Below are positions 22,001 through 32,902 of a stretch of DNA of 64,000 bases, in pieces. Made by a program: the position numbers and the translations under genes. Under the pieces are notes generated by a model. That model worked only from the letters and a program-made list of their open reading frames with translations, made no database searches and was not told the origin of the DNA. Numbering within the stretch: the stretch's first letter is position 1; the number at the start of each line of letters is the position of its first letter. This DNA comes from Vicia villosa (lineage: Eukaryota; Streptophyta; Magnoliopsida; Fabales; Fabaceae), in NCBI RefSeq assembly GCF_029867415.1, contig NC_081185.1, forward strand, positions 123,818,920 to 123,882,919, given 5' to 3'.

Positions 22001-22802
22001 AAATCAAAAGAATGATCAAAGTCCTCGTTCTGAAGGATTAATGTCACACTTCGTCAGCCAAGAAGTAAACGCTATTGAAGATGAAGGAGTGTTCATGAAC
22101 CATATCATTCAGCCATATCCAGATGAAATTCCACCCATTTCCATGGGAATGTGGGATGCTGTGGGAGAACCAAACGGCGGGTATAATTATCAGTATGCCG
22201 AACCTCAGAATTCTTATATTGCTATGGAGGACCTTACCCCGACTGGATGGGGTGATGAAGTTGGAAATGATCAAATTTTCACAAGTCCCGTCACTGAGCA
22301 ATATCAAAATCCACCCAAAGAAGTATGGGACACGCTAGGAGAACCCAGCGGCAAATATGACTATATGGTGAAATATTCCGCTCCTCCGAGCTCACAAATT
22401 GCCATGGAGGACATTGTCCCAACTGGATGGGATGAACATTACGATGACAATTTCGCTCTTGAAAAAGCCAGGGAAATACCAAATAACGAGGGTTGCTTTC
22501 TGTCAGCATACACTCCTCACCAAGATGCACAAGTCTCTATTCAAAACATCATCCCGACTTCATGGGACGGCCTTATCGAGCATCTCGCTCAGCCAACAGA
22601 GATATCTCAGCCTGGGCTCTCGTATCCAGCAGAGTATATCCCTTATCCCGAAGGATCACCGGCTCATTTTCCCACTAATGAAATCAATGCTGTGGAAGAT
22701 GAAAAAGACAACTGCAACTGGAACAGCTGGGTACCCCCTGCTCACAACAGTGGATTGAACAACTGGAAAGCTGAGGATGTGATCTCCTTTGACCAGGAGT
22801 AA
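19026..22802 (+). CDS. Ogre gag-protease polyprotein
   Basis: An open frame of 1,258 codons from MESEMSIKNLEAQNAQVQV. An N-terminal coiled coil and Lys-rich segment (about 10-75) lead into the retrotransposon gag domain (about 140-300; CPKLHLRSYVRKIQ, LEWYYQLE, FKGYAQKWRDMAGRVQPPL). A CHHC-type knuckle CAYHSNCPGHDADHC follows, then a Cys cluster CDPDCFYCSC. The aspartic protease is near 800 with LVDNGSSLNVLP, then LLGRPWIHG. The remaining 350 residues are acidic and contain an imperfect repeat of about 80 residues built on GEP-G-Y...IAMED-PTGW. The unspliced frame stops at TAA (22,800), but GTAAAT there is a splice donor that would join it in frame to RT. The start could alternatively be 15 codons upstream (18,981). 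Confidence 0.9.
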   Translation: MESEMSIKNLEAQNAQVQVAILELAKGQQELKALIIKKKKKPKGSVGVSHLRRKIKIPVKKFTKPPIPETVGDDEQEDNQSNQGSAKPSLSSNEENDHSGDEPDDEKYQQLEDRMKAMEIQKIPGLDFNDLGLISDVVIPPKFKVPVFAKYDGVSCPKLHLRSYVRKIQPHTTDNKLWIHFFQESLSGTQLEWYYQLENTKVHTWEELAAAFYKQYQYNADLAPTRTQLRGMSMGPKESFKGYAQKWRDMAGRVQPPLSDRELVDMFMGTLTGPFYSHLLGSSSSGFTDLILTGERVESGIQNGKIQIGSTSGTTKRPISGRNEVNATQIQKSRKSEQHQSVGAVLISASAPQKDQQPKYTHRPDAPRRNFTKINMPISQALQHLLKADLITLRGPPRNVNTSSLNYRPDATCAYHSNCPGHDADHCWALKNKIQDMIDAGEIEFDPPETPNVITAPMPKHDKTVNAILDTVYIYDVNELSTPLCEVKGKLIRAGYFPGCDPDCFYCSCLPNGCENLRMGIQKWMDRRIIMFERLPSMDVLCEVFANGIRIEDASVISSLPFKISAKAPFKISATLKVASVVIASPTPFPYSSDKAVPWGYDTNVYIHGVKQGTSTEETAKLTTPTVGNIVGTSKITRSGRIFSPEISPNVAAGPVRVPVPNQNVNARGKEPQVEQIQTPVEITAEDPSKQEMEEILKIICKSDYNIVEQLGHTASKISMLSLLKYSEAHAKALMKFLKAAHVPQEISVDQFENCVANLTVSNGLGFSDVDLTPAGKNHNKALHISIECNGTTLSHVLVDNGSSLNVLPKTVLEKLDFEGIVLQPSDVVVRAFDGSTRTVYGKVNLPIRVGSQIFDSIFYVMEIHPAYSCLLGRPWIHGANAVTSTLHQKLKYPVKGKIVTVYGEEEYVVSHLSNSKYVELEDEFIETPCQSFEVVSPDVSTTKHIPATPTTTMASLKDAKAMIEQGDCTVWGQLPDIPYKSDKLGLGYDSENQKNDQSPRSEGLMSHFVSQEVNAIEDEGVFMNHIIQPYPDEIPPISMGMWDAVGEPNGGYNYQYAEPQNSYIAMEDLTPTGWGDEVGNDQIFTSPVTEQYQNPPKEVWDTLGEPSGKYDYMVKYSAPPSSQIAMEDIVPTGWDEHYDDNFALEKAREIPNNEGCFLSAYTPHQDAQVSIQNIIPTSWDGLIEHLAQPTEISQPGLSYPAEYIPYPEGSPAHFPTNEINAVEDEKDNCNWNSWVPPAHNSGLNNWKAEDVISFDQE

Positions 22803-23056
22803 ATGCCATTTCCTGTTTTCTTTGTGTATAATGTGCAAAGATAAAAGTGGTTCCTGAACAATCGAACCATGAGCTTGAAAGCCGTGTGCCTTAGCACACT
22901 GGTCCTTCTATAAGGGCTTATCATATCATGATCATGTGCATTCAATAAAATCATGGGACGCTTGCATATTTAAATTTTGTGATCCTTTTTCCTTCTTTCT
23001 TCGCTTTCAAATAGCTATGTTTTTTCTTCACACATACTCACATAATTAACTTGCAG
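22799..23056 (+). other. Predicted Ogre intron between protease and RT (258 bp)
   Basis: The donor is CAGGA followed by GTAAAT at 22,799, the acceptor AACTTGCAG ends at 23,056. Removing it joins GA to A and gives D-Q-E-F-T-Y-T-L in frame, converting the gag-pro stop into read-through to RT. A spliced intron at exactly this place is established for Ogre elements. Splicing would set the Gag-Pro to Gag-Pro-Pol ratio. The boundaries here are inferred from consensus and frame. Confidence 0.8.
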
Positions 23057-26000
23057 ATTCACATACACTCTGGATCCAGTCAACAACGATTCTGCTATTG
23101 CCCGTCATGACTTTGAAAATCCGATCTACCAAACTGAGGACGAAAGTGAGGAAGATTGTGAAGTGCCAAGAGAACTTGCAAGGCTGCTAGAACAAGAAGA
23201 CAAGGCCATACAGCCTCACGAGGAGCCAATTGAGGTCATCAACTTGGGCAGCAACGAAGAAAAGAAAGAAGTCAAAATAGGGGCTGATTTAGAACACAGC
23301 GTCAAGCAAAGACTGATTCAAATGCTGCGAGACTACGTCGAGATATTCGCCTGGTCCTATGAGGATATGCCAGGCCTTGACACGGACATCGTAGTTCATC
23401 GCCTACCAATCAAAGAAGGTAGCATTCCAGTCAAACAGAAACTACGAAGGAGTAGGCCTGATATGTCAAAAAAGATCAAAGACGAGGTTGAAAAACAGTT
23501 CAATGCCGGATTCCTAAAAGTTGTAAGTTATCCTCCTTGGATAGCTAACATCGTCCCTGTACCTAAAAAAGACGGGAAAGTCAGAATGTGCGTGGACTAC
23601 AGAGATCTGAACCGGGCAAGTCCCAAAGATGATTTCCCTTTACCACACATCGATGTACTGGTTGACAATACCGCACAATGCAAGGTATTCTCCTTTATGG
23701 ACGGATTCTCAGGGTACAATCAAATCAAGATGGCACCCGAAGACATGGAAAAAACAACCTTCACAACACCCTGGGGAACCTTTTGTTACAAAGTAATGCC
23801 CTTTGGTCTGAAAAACGCAAGAAATAGAGGTGTATGTCGATGACATGATTGCAAAATCCAACACCGAGGAAGAACATTTGGGTCATTTACACAAGTTGTT
23901 TGACAGACTCAAGAAATACAAGTTGCGACTGAACCCAAATAAGTGTACCTTTGGAGTAAGATCCGGCAAACTCTTAGGTTTCATCGTCAATGACGAATCC
24001 GGCCAAAAGGAGCACGCAATCTACTATCTTAGCAAAAAGTTTGCCGATTGTGAAACAAGATACTCACTACTCGAAAAAACTTGTTGTGCCTTAGCTTGGG
24101 CAGCTCGCCGGCTAAGACAGTACATGCTAAATCACACCACTTTCCTAATCTCCAAGATGGATCCCATCAAATACGTGTTCGAAAAACCTGCTCTCTCTGG
24201 AAGAATAGCGAGATGGCAAATGATCTTAACAGAATATGACATTCAATACACTTCACAAAAAGCAATCAAAGGAAGTGTGGTAGCTGATCATCTGGCTCAT
24301 CAAGCAGTGGATGATTATCAAGCATTGAACTTTGACTTCCCGGACGAAGACATTATGCTAGTCAATGACTACAAACAACCAGGACCAGAAGAAGGACCCG
24401 GGCCAGGATCCCGGTGGACTATGGTTTTTGACGGAGCTTCTAATGCACTTGGAAATGGCATCGGAGCTGTGATCATTTCCCCCGCAGGAGGTCATACACC
24501 ATTCACTGCCAGGTTATGCTTCAATTGCACTAACAATATAGCCGAATACGAAGCATGTATTCTGGGTCTCAAAGCTGCAATTGATCTAAGAATCAAATTC
24601 CTAGAAGTCTACGGAGACTCGGCCTTGGTAATCTACCAAGTCAAAGGGGAATGGGACACGAAGCACCCAAATCTAATTCCTTACAAAGAATATGTGCTGA
24701 GTTTGATTCTTTACTTCGAAGAAATCACTTTCGAACACATCCCACGCGAGGAAAATCAACTAGCTGATGCTTTAGCTACCATGTCATCCATGTTCAAAGT
24801 CAGATGGGACAACGAGGCGCCTATGATCACCATCTACAGGCAAGATGAACCATCCTATTGCAATGAGATCAATACCAAAGGAACCGAGGAAAAACCATGG
24901 TTCCATGAGGTAAAAAGATATCTCGAAGCTCAGGAGTACCCTGAAGGGGCATCCATTAACGACAGAAAGTTTCTAAGGAGATTTGCTGCCAAATTCTTTC
25001 TAAGCAATGGAACCCTATACAAACGCAACCATGACTCGACTTTACTTCGCTGTGTAAACAAGAAGGAAGCAGAACAGATCATGGAAGAAATACACAATGG
25101 TGCCTTCGGTACTCATTCCAGTGGACATACAATGGCTAAAAAGATCCTGAGAGCAGGTTATTACTGGTCTACCATGGAAACAGACTGCCATCGTCACTCC
25201 CGAACATGTCACAAATGCCAGATATACGCTGACAAAGTACATGTACCTCCAGTTCCATTAAGCGTCCTGACGGCTCCTTGGCCTTTTGCAATGTGGGGTA
25301 TTGATATGATTGGAGAAATCAAACCTACTGCCTCCAACGGACATCGCTTTATCCTGGTCGCTATTGACTACTTCACAAAGTGGGTAGAAGCAGCTTCATT
25401 TGCTTCTGTCACCAAAAATGTGGTAGCCCGGTTCATCAAATACAATCTCATTTGTCGGTATGGCATCCCTGAACGGATTATCACGGACAATGGCACAAAT
25501 CTGAACAACAGAATGATTACTGAACTTTGCACACAGTTCAAGATCAAACATCATAATTCCTCTCCATATCGACCAAAGATGAACGGCGCGGTGGAAGCTG
25601 CCAACAAGAACATCAAGAAAATCATACAAAAAATGACAGTAACCTACAAAGACTGGCATGAGATGTTACCTTTTGCTCTTCATGGTTATCGCACATCTGC
25701 GCGTACTTCAACAGGGGCAACTCCATTCTCCTTAGTCTATGGTATGGAGGCAGTTCTTCCAATTGAAATTCAGATTCCTTCCCTAAGGATTATGAAAGAA
25801 GCCAATCTAGACGAAGACGATTGGATTCAAACACGGTTGGACCAGATAAACTTGATTGATGAGAAAAGGCTCGCAGCTATTTGTCATGGTCAGCTATACC
25901 AAAAGCGCATGATCAAAGCCTTCAACAAAAAAGTCAAAAGTCAAGCATACCAAACTGGTGGCTTGGTTGTCAAACGCATCATCTTACCACAAGGTGATCC

Positions 26001-26145
26001 CAGAGGCAAATGGACTCCCACCTACGAGGGACCATTCATAATCAAGAAAATATTCTCCGGCGGCGCCATGTTGCTTACCACCATGGATGGCGAGGATTTC
26101 CCACACCCTGTGAATGCTGACATAGTCAAAAAATACTTCTCTTAA
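23057..26145 (+). pseudogene. Ogre RT / RNase H / integrase, disabled by two deletions
   Basis: RT begins with conserved motifs (FLKVVSYPPWIANIVPVPKK, MCVDYRDLNRASPKDDFPLP, then MPFGLKNA). At about 23,820 NA is followed directly, one frame over, by EIEVYVDDM: some 50-60 bp before the catalytic YVDD are missing and the frame shifts. A second, in-frame loss at about 23,985-24,005 joins LLGFIV almost directly to EHAIYYLSKKF, removing the RT thumb and part of RNase H (roughly 100 codons by family comparison). RNase H follows, then the second, archaeal-type RNase H of Tat elements (WTMVFDGASNALG; NIAEYEACILGL; QLADALATMSS). Integrase has the HHCC finger (about 25,095-25,220), D in WGIDMIGE, D in ITDNGTNL and E in NGAVEAANKNI. 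The integrase frame is intact to the stop at 26,143. Confidence 0.9.
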
Positions 26146-26164
26146 AAAGGAAAAAACAGCTCGC

Positions 26165-26325
26165 TAAGTTGAAAACCTGAAAGGGCAACTTAGGCAAAAA
26201 TGAGCGTCTCGGTGGATTGAAAACCCGAAAGGGCGGTCCAGGCAAAAATTAGAGACTAAACAAATACTATCCCAGTAGGCTGAAAACCTGAAAGGGCGGC
26301 CTAGGCAAAAGTTAGGGAATGAAGC
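26165..26325 (+). repeat. Three-copy repeat just after pol
   Basis: The string gaaaacctgaaagggc(aac/ggt/ggc)...aggcaaaa occurs three times, near 26,171, 26,218 and 26,281, separated by unlike spacers. The family is not known to me as coding; it may be a structural element of the 3' UTR. Confidence 0.7.
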
Positions 26326-27439
26326 ATACAACTGTGTTCCGTTCAGCTGCCTACTCACCATCAAGATTCAACACCTCAAAGACACCGATCAGTCTAATCA
26401 CTTTCTTCCAACAAGTGAGGGATGAGATGCTCGAAGACAGATTGGCAATAGCAGAGTTGAAACTTGACTGGATCATTTTCACATAGCTATTTATCTTCAT
26501 AAATATTTTTCAAAACTTTCTGACAGTTTCCTACTTCTAGGATTGTTGTCTCCCTGTGCTAACCCGCCTATCATGGCTCTCTTCAATGCAGCTCTTTCAA
26601 AAATCACTATTTTCACTTTTTCTGTTTTAAATACGTAAGCGTCCCAATGATAATTTTGAATGAACATATGCATTTGAATGTGATTGATGTTTACCAGGAA
26701 AAACAGGAATGGCATTCAGGAAATGTCCCGATCATCTGGACATCATTCCATCAGAAGGAAATCACCAAGAGAAACGCATTTCTCAGCAAATTCCTCAAAG
26801 AGATTTTCTATTCAAAAGAAGTCTTATTCCCCAGCAGGTTTGTTCCAGATTACTATCTTCAGAAGATGTGATCCCCGCACCCGGACTTGGTTAGATAGTG
26901 CATCGGAGGATTATGCATCTTCCTCATTCCCATTTGAAAGGGCATCAGAACTTCCAGTTACCTTTGGTTCCCCAAGCAGTAGTCAAAGATCCTTCAACGG
27001 GATACCCGGGTTCTCAAAGAATTTCCCCAGACGAGGGTACTCAAGCAAGACAAAAGATCATCAACGATCACAATACATTCATGTCCAGCTGACTAGCGGG
27101 AATTTATTTTTCCAATTAGAAGCTTGACATCACATTCATACATTCATACATTCATACATTCACATATTCATATTCATACATCATATTCATACATCATACA
27201 TCATGCATCATGCGCATATTCATACACAGCATAACATGCATATTTCTCCGGGAATATCTCACATTTACATGCATCATAAACATTGCATATCACTAACTTG
27301 ATTTTTCAGGTAGGCAGATATCTTCAACAAAGATGTTCTCAATCACATGCCGTGTTCACCTGAATTCCATGAACGGTTCTCTCAGATATAATCAAGCCGA
27401 AGATTCATTCTGATCACTTACCAACTCAAAAACAAGCAT

Positions 27440-28008
27440 CACAGATCTAAAGTTGATACCTCAGATGGTTCCAGAACGATCTAATATTGCAGATCTAAAG
27501 CGATACCTCAGACGGTTCCAAAACGATCTAGCATCACAGATCTAAAGCGATACCTCAGACGGTTCCAAGAACGATCTAATATTGCAGATCTAAAGCGATA
27601 CCTCAGACGGTTCCAAAACGATCTAATATTGCAGATCTAAAGCGATACCTCAGACGGTTCCAAGAACGATCTAACGTTGCAGATCTAAAGCGATACCTCA
27701 GACGGTTCCAAGAACGATCTAACGTTGCAGATCTAAAGCGATACCTCAGACGGTTCCAAAACGATCTAACGTTGCAGATCTAAAGCGATACCTCAGACGG
27801 TTCCAAAACGATTTAACGTTGCAGATCTAAAGCGATACCTCAGACGGTTCCAAAACGATCTAGCATCACAGATCTAAAGCGATACCTCAGACGGTTCCAG
27901 AACGATCTAACGTTGCAGATCTAAAGCGATACCTCAGACAGTTCCAGAACGATCTAACATTGCAGATCTAAAGCGATACCTCAGACGGTTCCACAATGAT
28001 CAACTTCC
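27440..28008 (+). repeat. 47-bp tandem array in the Ogre 3' UTR, about 12 units
   Basis: The unit is gcagatctaaagcgatacct followed by cagacggttccaaaacgatctaacgtt. About twelve units of 46-48 bp run head to tail with variants at only a few positions (aatattg, aacgttg, agcatca). Two more degenerate units follow to about 28,100. Published work shows that satellites of legume genomes can arise from such Ogre 3' UTR arrays. Confidence 0.92.
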
Positions 28009-28352
28009 AAAATCTAAAGCGAAAAACTTTGGACAAGTTCCGTAACGATTATCTTCCAAGACTTAAAGCGGTAACCTTGGACGGTTCCGAAACAGTCAAC
28101 ACAAGGACTTTCAAATCCTTCATCAAGATATAATCAATGGATTCATTCTGATGAACAAACCCTCAACCCATTTACCAGGAGGCATCTGAAAGCCCATCTC
28201 AGGTAATGTTCCAATCTGCCAACAACATTTCGCAGACGACATTCAAATGCAACTTCCAACATCTCTTCTGATCAAGGTAAGTGCAAATTTTCAGGGCATC
28301 TAAATATTCAATCATCTTCTACCTTCAGATTTCAGACAATCTCTTCAGGTTT

Positions 28353-28370
28353 AAGAAGATTGAATAGGGG
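28353..28370 (+). promoter_or_regulatory. Ogre polypurine tract
   Basis: aagaagattgaatagggg, followed by caac and the TGTTAT start of the 3' LTR, is the plus-strand priming site. It has two interrupting T residues, as is usual in this group. Confidence 0.8.
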
Positions 28371-28374
28371 CAAC

Positions 28375-31300
28375 TGTTATACCCCAAAATTTGCCCACAT
28401 ATTTTTCAAGAAAACTCCAATCTGAAAATTAAGAGTCTCATATAATCATGGATTTTTATTTCAACAAATATCCTGACATATGAAATACTTAGTTTTCAGA
28501 ATTTTTCTTATACAGTAATTTGGCTTGCAGTTGAATTTATTCTTACGCAAACGCCAAATACTGTTTATTACTTCACACATGCTATTTATTTATTTACAGA
28601 TAAATAGTACTGACGCAATTGGTACAGAGTTAAATCTTTTTGCAAGCGCAGAATCAGTAAACTCATACTGTACTGGTAACAGTAAATATTAGTTATTTAT
28701 TATGTCTGTGTTTTTCTAACAAGTCATGTAAATAAACTTTCATTTTTCACATAAAACAAAAAAACAAAAACAAAAAAACAACAAAAAAGAAAATTAACTT
28801 TGGCTGTTGATTTTCACTCCAACTGCTACATCAATACCTGAACAGTCAGTTGACAGCCAAACTGCTGGCAGTACAATTCTCAGTGTTTTGTACCATCAAT
28901 CAAATCAATCTTTCACAATTCAAAATTCCAAGATCTTTTGTGCTAGAAGTCCTCTGAATATCACGCGATTAGCAGAGACTCAACACTGCACAAAAATCAG
29001 GTACGCTTAACTGTCTCCTACACAAACAGTCCCTAATCAGGGTTTTTTCTTGTTTTTACAGGAGCAACAAGTTTTTGAGAGCTCAAATGGATTTCATACA
29101 CATCCATATATCTCAAAGTACCATCATACAAATTTTCAAACTTCAATTCACTCAGACGCACCGTCAGCAGCTCAAACAGTCAACAGACGACCCGTTTGAC
29201 CAAAAAGTCAACAGACAGTCAAAAATGAAATTTTTTGTCAAAGTCCATATTTTGTCAAAGGATTCATAATTTGATCATTGGATGATCATAATTCATCAAG
29301 GAAAGATCAAAAATCAACAAAACCCTAAGATTCAAAATTAGGGTTTTTGCCTGAAAAGTCAACTCAACTTTGACTGATCATAACTCTCTCATCCTTCATC
29401 CAAAAAATTCAAACCAAAGCTCATTGGGAAGGAAATTCAATTATCTTTCAAATGCCATTGATCCCATGGTCATTGGATTCACCATTTGAAAAATATGATC
29501 AAAGACATTACAGGTCATTTTCAAAGTCAACAAAAAGACACTTTTTTCAAAAGGACACACAAGGAGCTTCAAAAATCATTTTGACATGATACCAAAGGCA
29601 TTGGTTAGAGGACTCTTTAAGGTTTCCAAAAATTGCAAGATCTCCTTCATATGACAAAAATTGAAGGATTTACACCTTGTTGAAGTTGGCTAAATTTTGG
29701 GAAAATACATGAAATCAACATTGTTCAAAAATGCATTTTTTCCAAATGGGGCCAAGTTTTCAGCATTCAAACATCATTTCCATGATGTAATGGGCCTCCC
29801 ACGACCAAGACTAAGCCCATACCTTTTTTATCCATTTTTTGCATGATTTTATCTTACTTTAAGATTAAAATTAAAAGGAAAATGCATGGATAAATGGTAG
29901 CTTACAATCTAAGCATGACTCACCCAAGGAACCTTCAATTTTCTGCAGAGGATTGGTGCACAAGGCAAGAGCATTGAATGGAGTCAAGACTTGGTCAAAA
30001 ATTCAAGGTTTTTAATATTTAAAAACCAAGTTTTCAACAAAGGCAACAAAGATTCTTAGCTTCACTTCCAAGCAGCCTTTGGCCTATAAAAGAAGTGGAA
30101 TACATCAGCAATAACAAGAGACACGAATCAGAAACAAAGCCTTGCTCATATACACTTGTAATCACTTGAAAAAATTCAAAGAAAATTCAAATTCGAGTTT
30201 TTAATTTCAGTCCATTTCAATACAAACTAAGCATTCAAACATCATCTCTGAGCTTCACTGAAACTATTCCAATCAATTGCAAGTCCTAAACATCACTGAA
30301 TCGAGCTATATAGGCCACGGTTTGTTCAAACTAAAACCAACTTATATCTCATAACACACGCATATTTAACAAGATGTAGATGCATAATTGTGTTTGGTTT
30401 GAAGCTCTGGTCGTTTCTGGAGCTTCAATTGGATTTTAATGGATGTTTGTAGCATATACCATTTTAGGGTTTACTTAGCTCAAAATTAGGGTTCTTCATT
30501 AGGGCCAAAATTAAAACAAATTAAGGGCAGGGTTACATTCAGTGGAACAAGACGAATCCAATGGTACCATCGCGCCTGATTTCTATGCTTGTTTGACCCT
30601 ATTCGTTATTTTGCAGATTTAGGGTTCACTTACAATAGCGCTTTTTTACAAAAGCGCTGTAAAAGGCCTTGTCTGAAGGTTGAAGACGATGAGGTGTCTC
30701 CCCCTCATTGGTCCAGAAGCGCGCGCGTGTTTTTAAATTTATCTCTGATTCTGTGCTTTGCAGGTGTACTGATCACCACGTGCCTCAATTTCTGGACCAT
30801 CTGATCTCATTTAATGAATGATCCAACGCGCCAGATCACTCTTCCCCACCATGCTCCCTCACTGATTACCACACAGGATCAGTATCCTTTTATTTTCTAT
30901 TTTATTTTCTATTTTATTTTAATTTCTTCGTTAAATTAATTTAAAATAGTTTTAAAAATCCAAAAAATACACAAAAAATATTTTTAGACTTCTAAAATAA
31001 TATATTATTTTCTGAAATAAAAATATTTTATTTTCTTCAAAATTTTAATATTTTTGCATAATTAATTAGTATATATTTATATATTTGCTTTTTAATTATT
31101 CTAACCAATCAAAAAAATCATAAAAAAAATTGTTCTTTGTGTTAAATATTGTTTATATATTATAAACTAATTTTGTACATATTTTGAATAATTTTCTTTT
31201 TAAGTTTTAATTATTTGTATAATTATTTGCATAATTATGTTTTAATTAACTTAAATCAATTTCAAATCAATTTCCAAAAATTCCAAAAAAATTAGTTTTG

Positions 31301-32377
31301 TTTTAAAATTAATTAACAAATATTTTGTACATATTTTAAACTTAATTTCTAGGTTTAAATCTATTTTCATCTTTTTTCTTCATTTTAATTTAATTAATCA
31401 TGCATTAATTATAATTAAAACCAATCATAAAAATTCCAAAAACATGCCTTTTATGTTTCTTGCAATTTAAAATTCCTAGATAAATGTATAGGATGTCAAA
31501 TTCATGTAAATAGGCTAGTTTACATTTCCCGCACAATCGATGTAATAGCGTAGATTTACTTTCCGCACTTTACATTTCCGCACTTTAATTTCCAGCAAAT
31601 ATAAACTGCGTGTATGTCAAAGATAAAATTGAACCGTTAGATCACTAACTTCAAAGATAAATATCTGAATCCAATCACAATCACACTTGCACCTCTTGAG
31701 GTAATCCCTTCTCATTCCTTTCAAAATCAAAGTCAAAATTCTACTGTTTCGAGTACAAAATCGAACCTTGCTTTTACATCCGGTGAAAGGATAGATTTTT
31801 AAAGGAAATAGGATAAAGACCTTACAACTCAGGGTAGACCTCCTAGTTTGCTTGCTCAAATCAAAACAAACAAAATTCTCATACACTGTTGATTTTTCAA
31901 AACTTTCAAAAAAGACAATACTTTGTATACATCCAAACACGGGTTATTACAAAGTTAACGTTCTTTTCAAAACATCTTTCGAAAGATAAACAAGCATTTT
32001 GTATACATCCACACACGGATCATTACAAAATTCAATTTACAAAAGTATTTGAAACCACATATGAGCAATTTCAGAGCAATTGAAAAGTGATCGAAAAACA
32101 AGTGAGCTAAGCAAACTTAAGAGCCCATGGATAACCATGGATACAAAGGGTGCTAACACCTTCCCTTTGTATAACCTACCCCCTTACCCAGAATTTCTTA
32201 AAGGTCTTTTTTCTGTTTCTTTTATAAACCTTTCCTTAATTGGATAAAATAAAAGGTCGGTGGCGACTCTGTGAATTTTCAAAAATGCGAAAGCATTAAG
32301 CGATAAAAAAGAGTCAGTTCACGTATCTCTACAGATCAGAGGTATGGCCCGGTATTAAAAAAAATCGGAGGTCCACA
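28375..32377 (+). repeat. Ogre 3' LTR (4,003 bp)
   Basis: Same ends as the 5' LTR. By eye I find about 13 substitutions and one inserted C (near 31,718) relative to 12,690-16,691. The TATA box is at 30,085-30,092. It is followed by ATAGG. Confidence 0.96.
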
Positions 32378-32403
32378 ATAGGCCCCAGACACAAGTAAAT
32401 TCA

Positions 32404-32902
32404 CCAGGAGGTAACAAAATAGGCCTTGAATTCTTGATGTCAAATGATGCAGATCAAGAAAAGAATTCATCATAGGCAATATTAAAGCACAACTAACAAG
32501 GCAACTTAATTGAGAAATAAGCACTATTAAGTCACAACTCACAATGCATATCAAGAAAAGAATTCATCATAGGCCTCAGATAATCATGCATATAAAGAAA
32601 AGATTTCACCATAGGCACTATTAACTAATCATCATAATTCATTAGCATCAGATAACAAAGATGCAGATCCAAAAGAATTCATCATAGGCCTCAGATAATA
32701 ACTAATCATCATAATTCATAAGCATCAGATAACAAAGATGCAAATCCAAAAGAATTCATCACAAGCCTCAGATAATAACTAATCATCATAATTCTTAAGC
32801 ATCAGATAACAAAGAAGCAAATCCAACATAATTCATCAAATGCCTCAGATAATAATCATGCATATCAAGATCAGAATTCATCATAGGCTAAAATGTTCAT
32901 AC
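32404..32902 (-). other. hAT intron, with 77-bp tandem repeats
   Basis: On the minus strand the exon ends GATCCAAG followed by GTATGAAC, a good donor. The intron contains a repeat starting aactaatcatcataattcat at 32,623, 32,700 and 32,777, a period of exactly 77. Related pieces (gaattcatcataggc) continue towards the Ogre. The Ogre lies within this intron, so its insertion did not itself break the coding exons. Confidence 0.7.

Larger units (their letters stand above)
26146..28352 (+). other. Ogre 3' untranslated region (2.2 kb)
   Basis: The stretch between the pol stop and the polypurine tract carries two tandem-repeat zones and CATTCATA-type simple repeats (27,130-27,240). The open frames at 26,647-27,127 overlap in all three phases, start nowhere convincing and match nothing I recognise. 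A long, fast-evolving 3' UTR is normal for Ogre. Confidence 0.75.
12690..32377 (+). mobile_element. Ogre-type LTR retrotransposon (Ty3/gypsy, Tat lineage), 19.7 kb
   Basis: One complete insertion with 4.0-kb LTRs, primer site, an extra ORF before gag, gag-pro, an intron between protease and RT, RT, dual RNase H, integrase, a long repeat-bearing 3' UTR and a polypurine tract. This order, the ORF1, the intron and the size are the published hallmarks of Ogre elements, best known from legumes. There is no chromodomain after integrase. It sits inside an intron of a hAT transposase gene. By eye the LTRs differ at about 13 substitutions plus one single-base indel, so the insertion is recent. The RT domain nevertheless carries two deletions, one of them a frameshift, so this copy cannot make its own polymerase. 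Confidence 0.95.

Noticed and set aside
26647..27127. A 147-codon frame and overlapping frames after Ogre pol
   Set aside because: All three phases are open at once, there is no recognisable domain, and a non-coding 3' UTR is expected here.
27440..28100. Regularly repeated 47-bp units resembling a CRISPR array
   Set aside because: Units are head to tail with no unique spacers, lie in a plant retrotransposon 3' UTR and match a known habit of Ogre elements.
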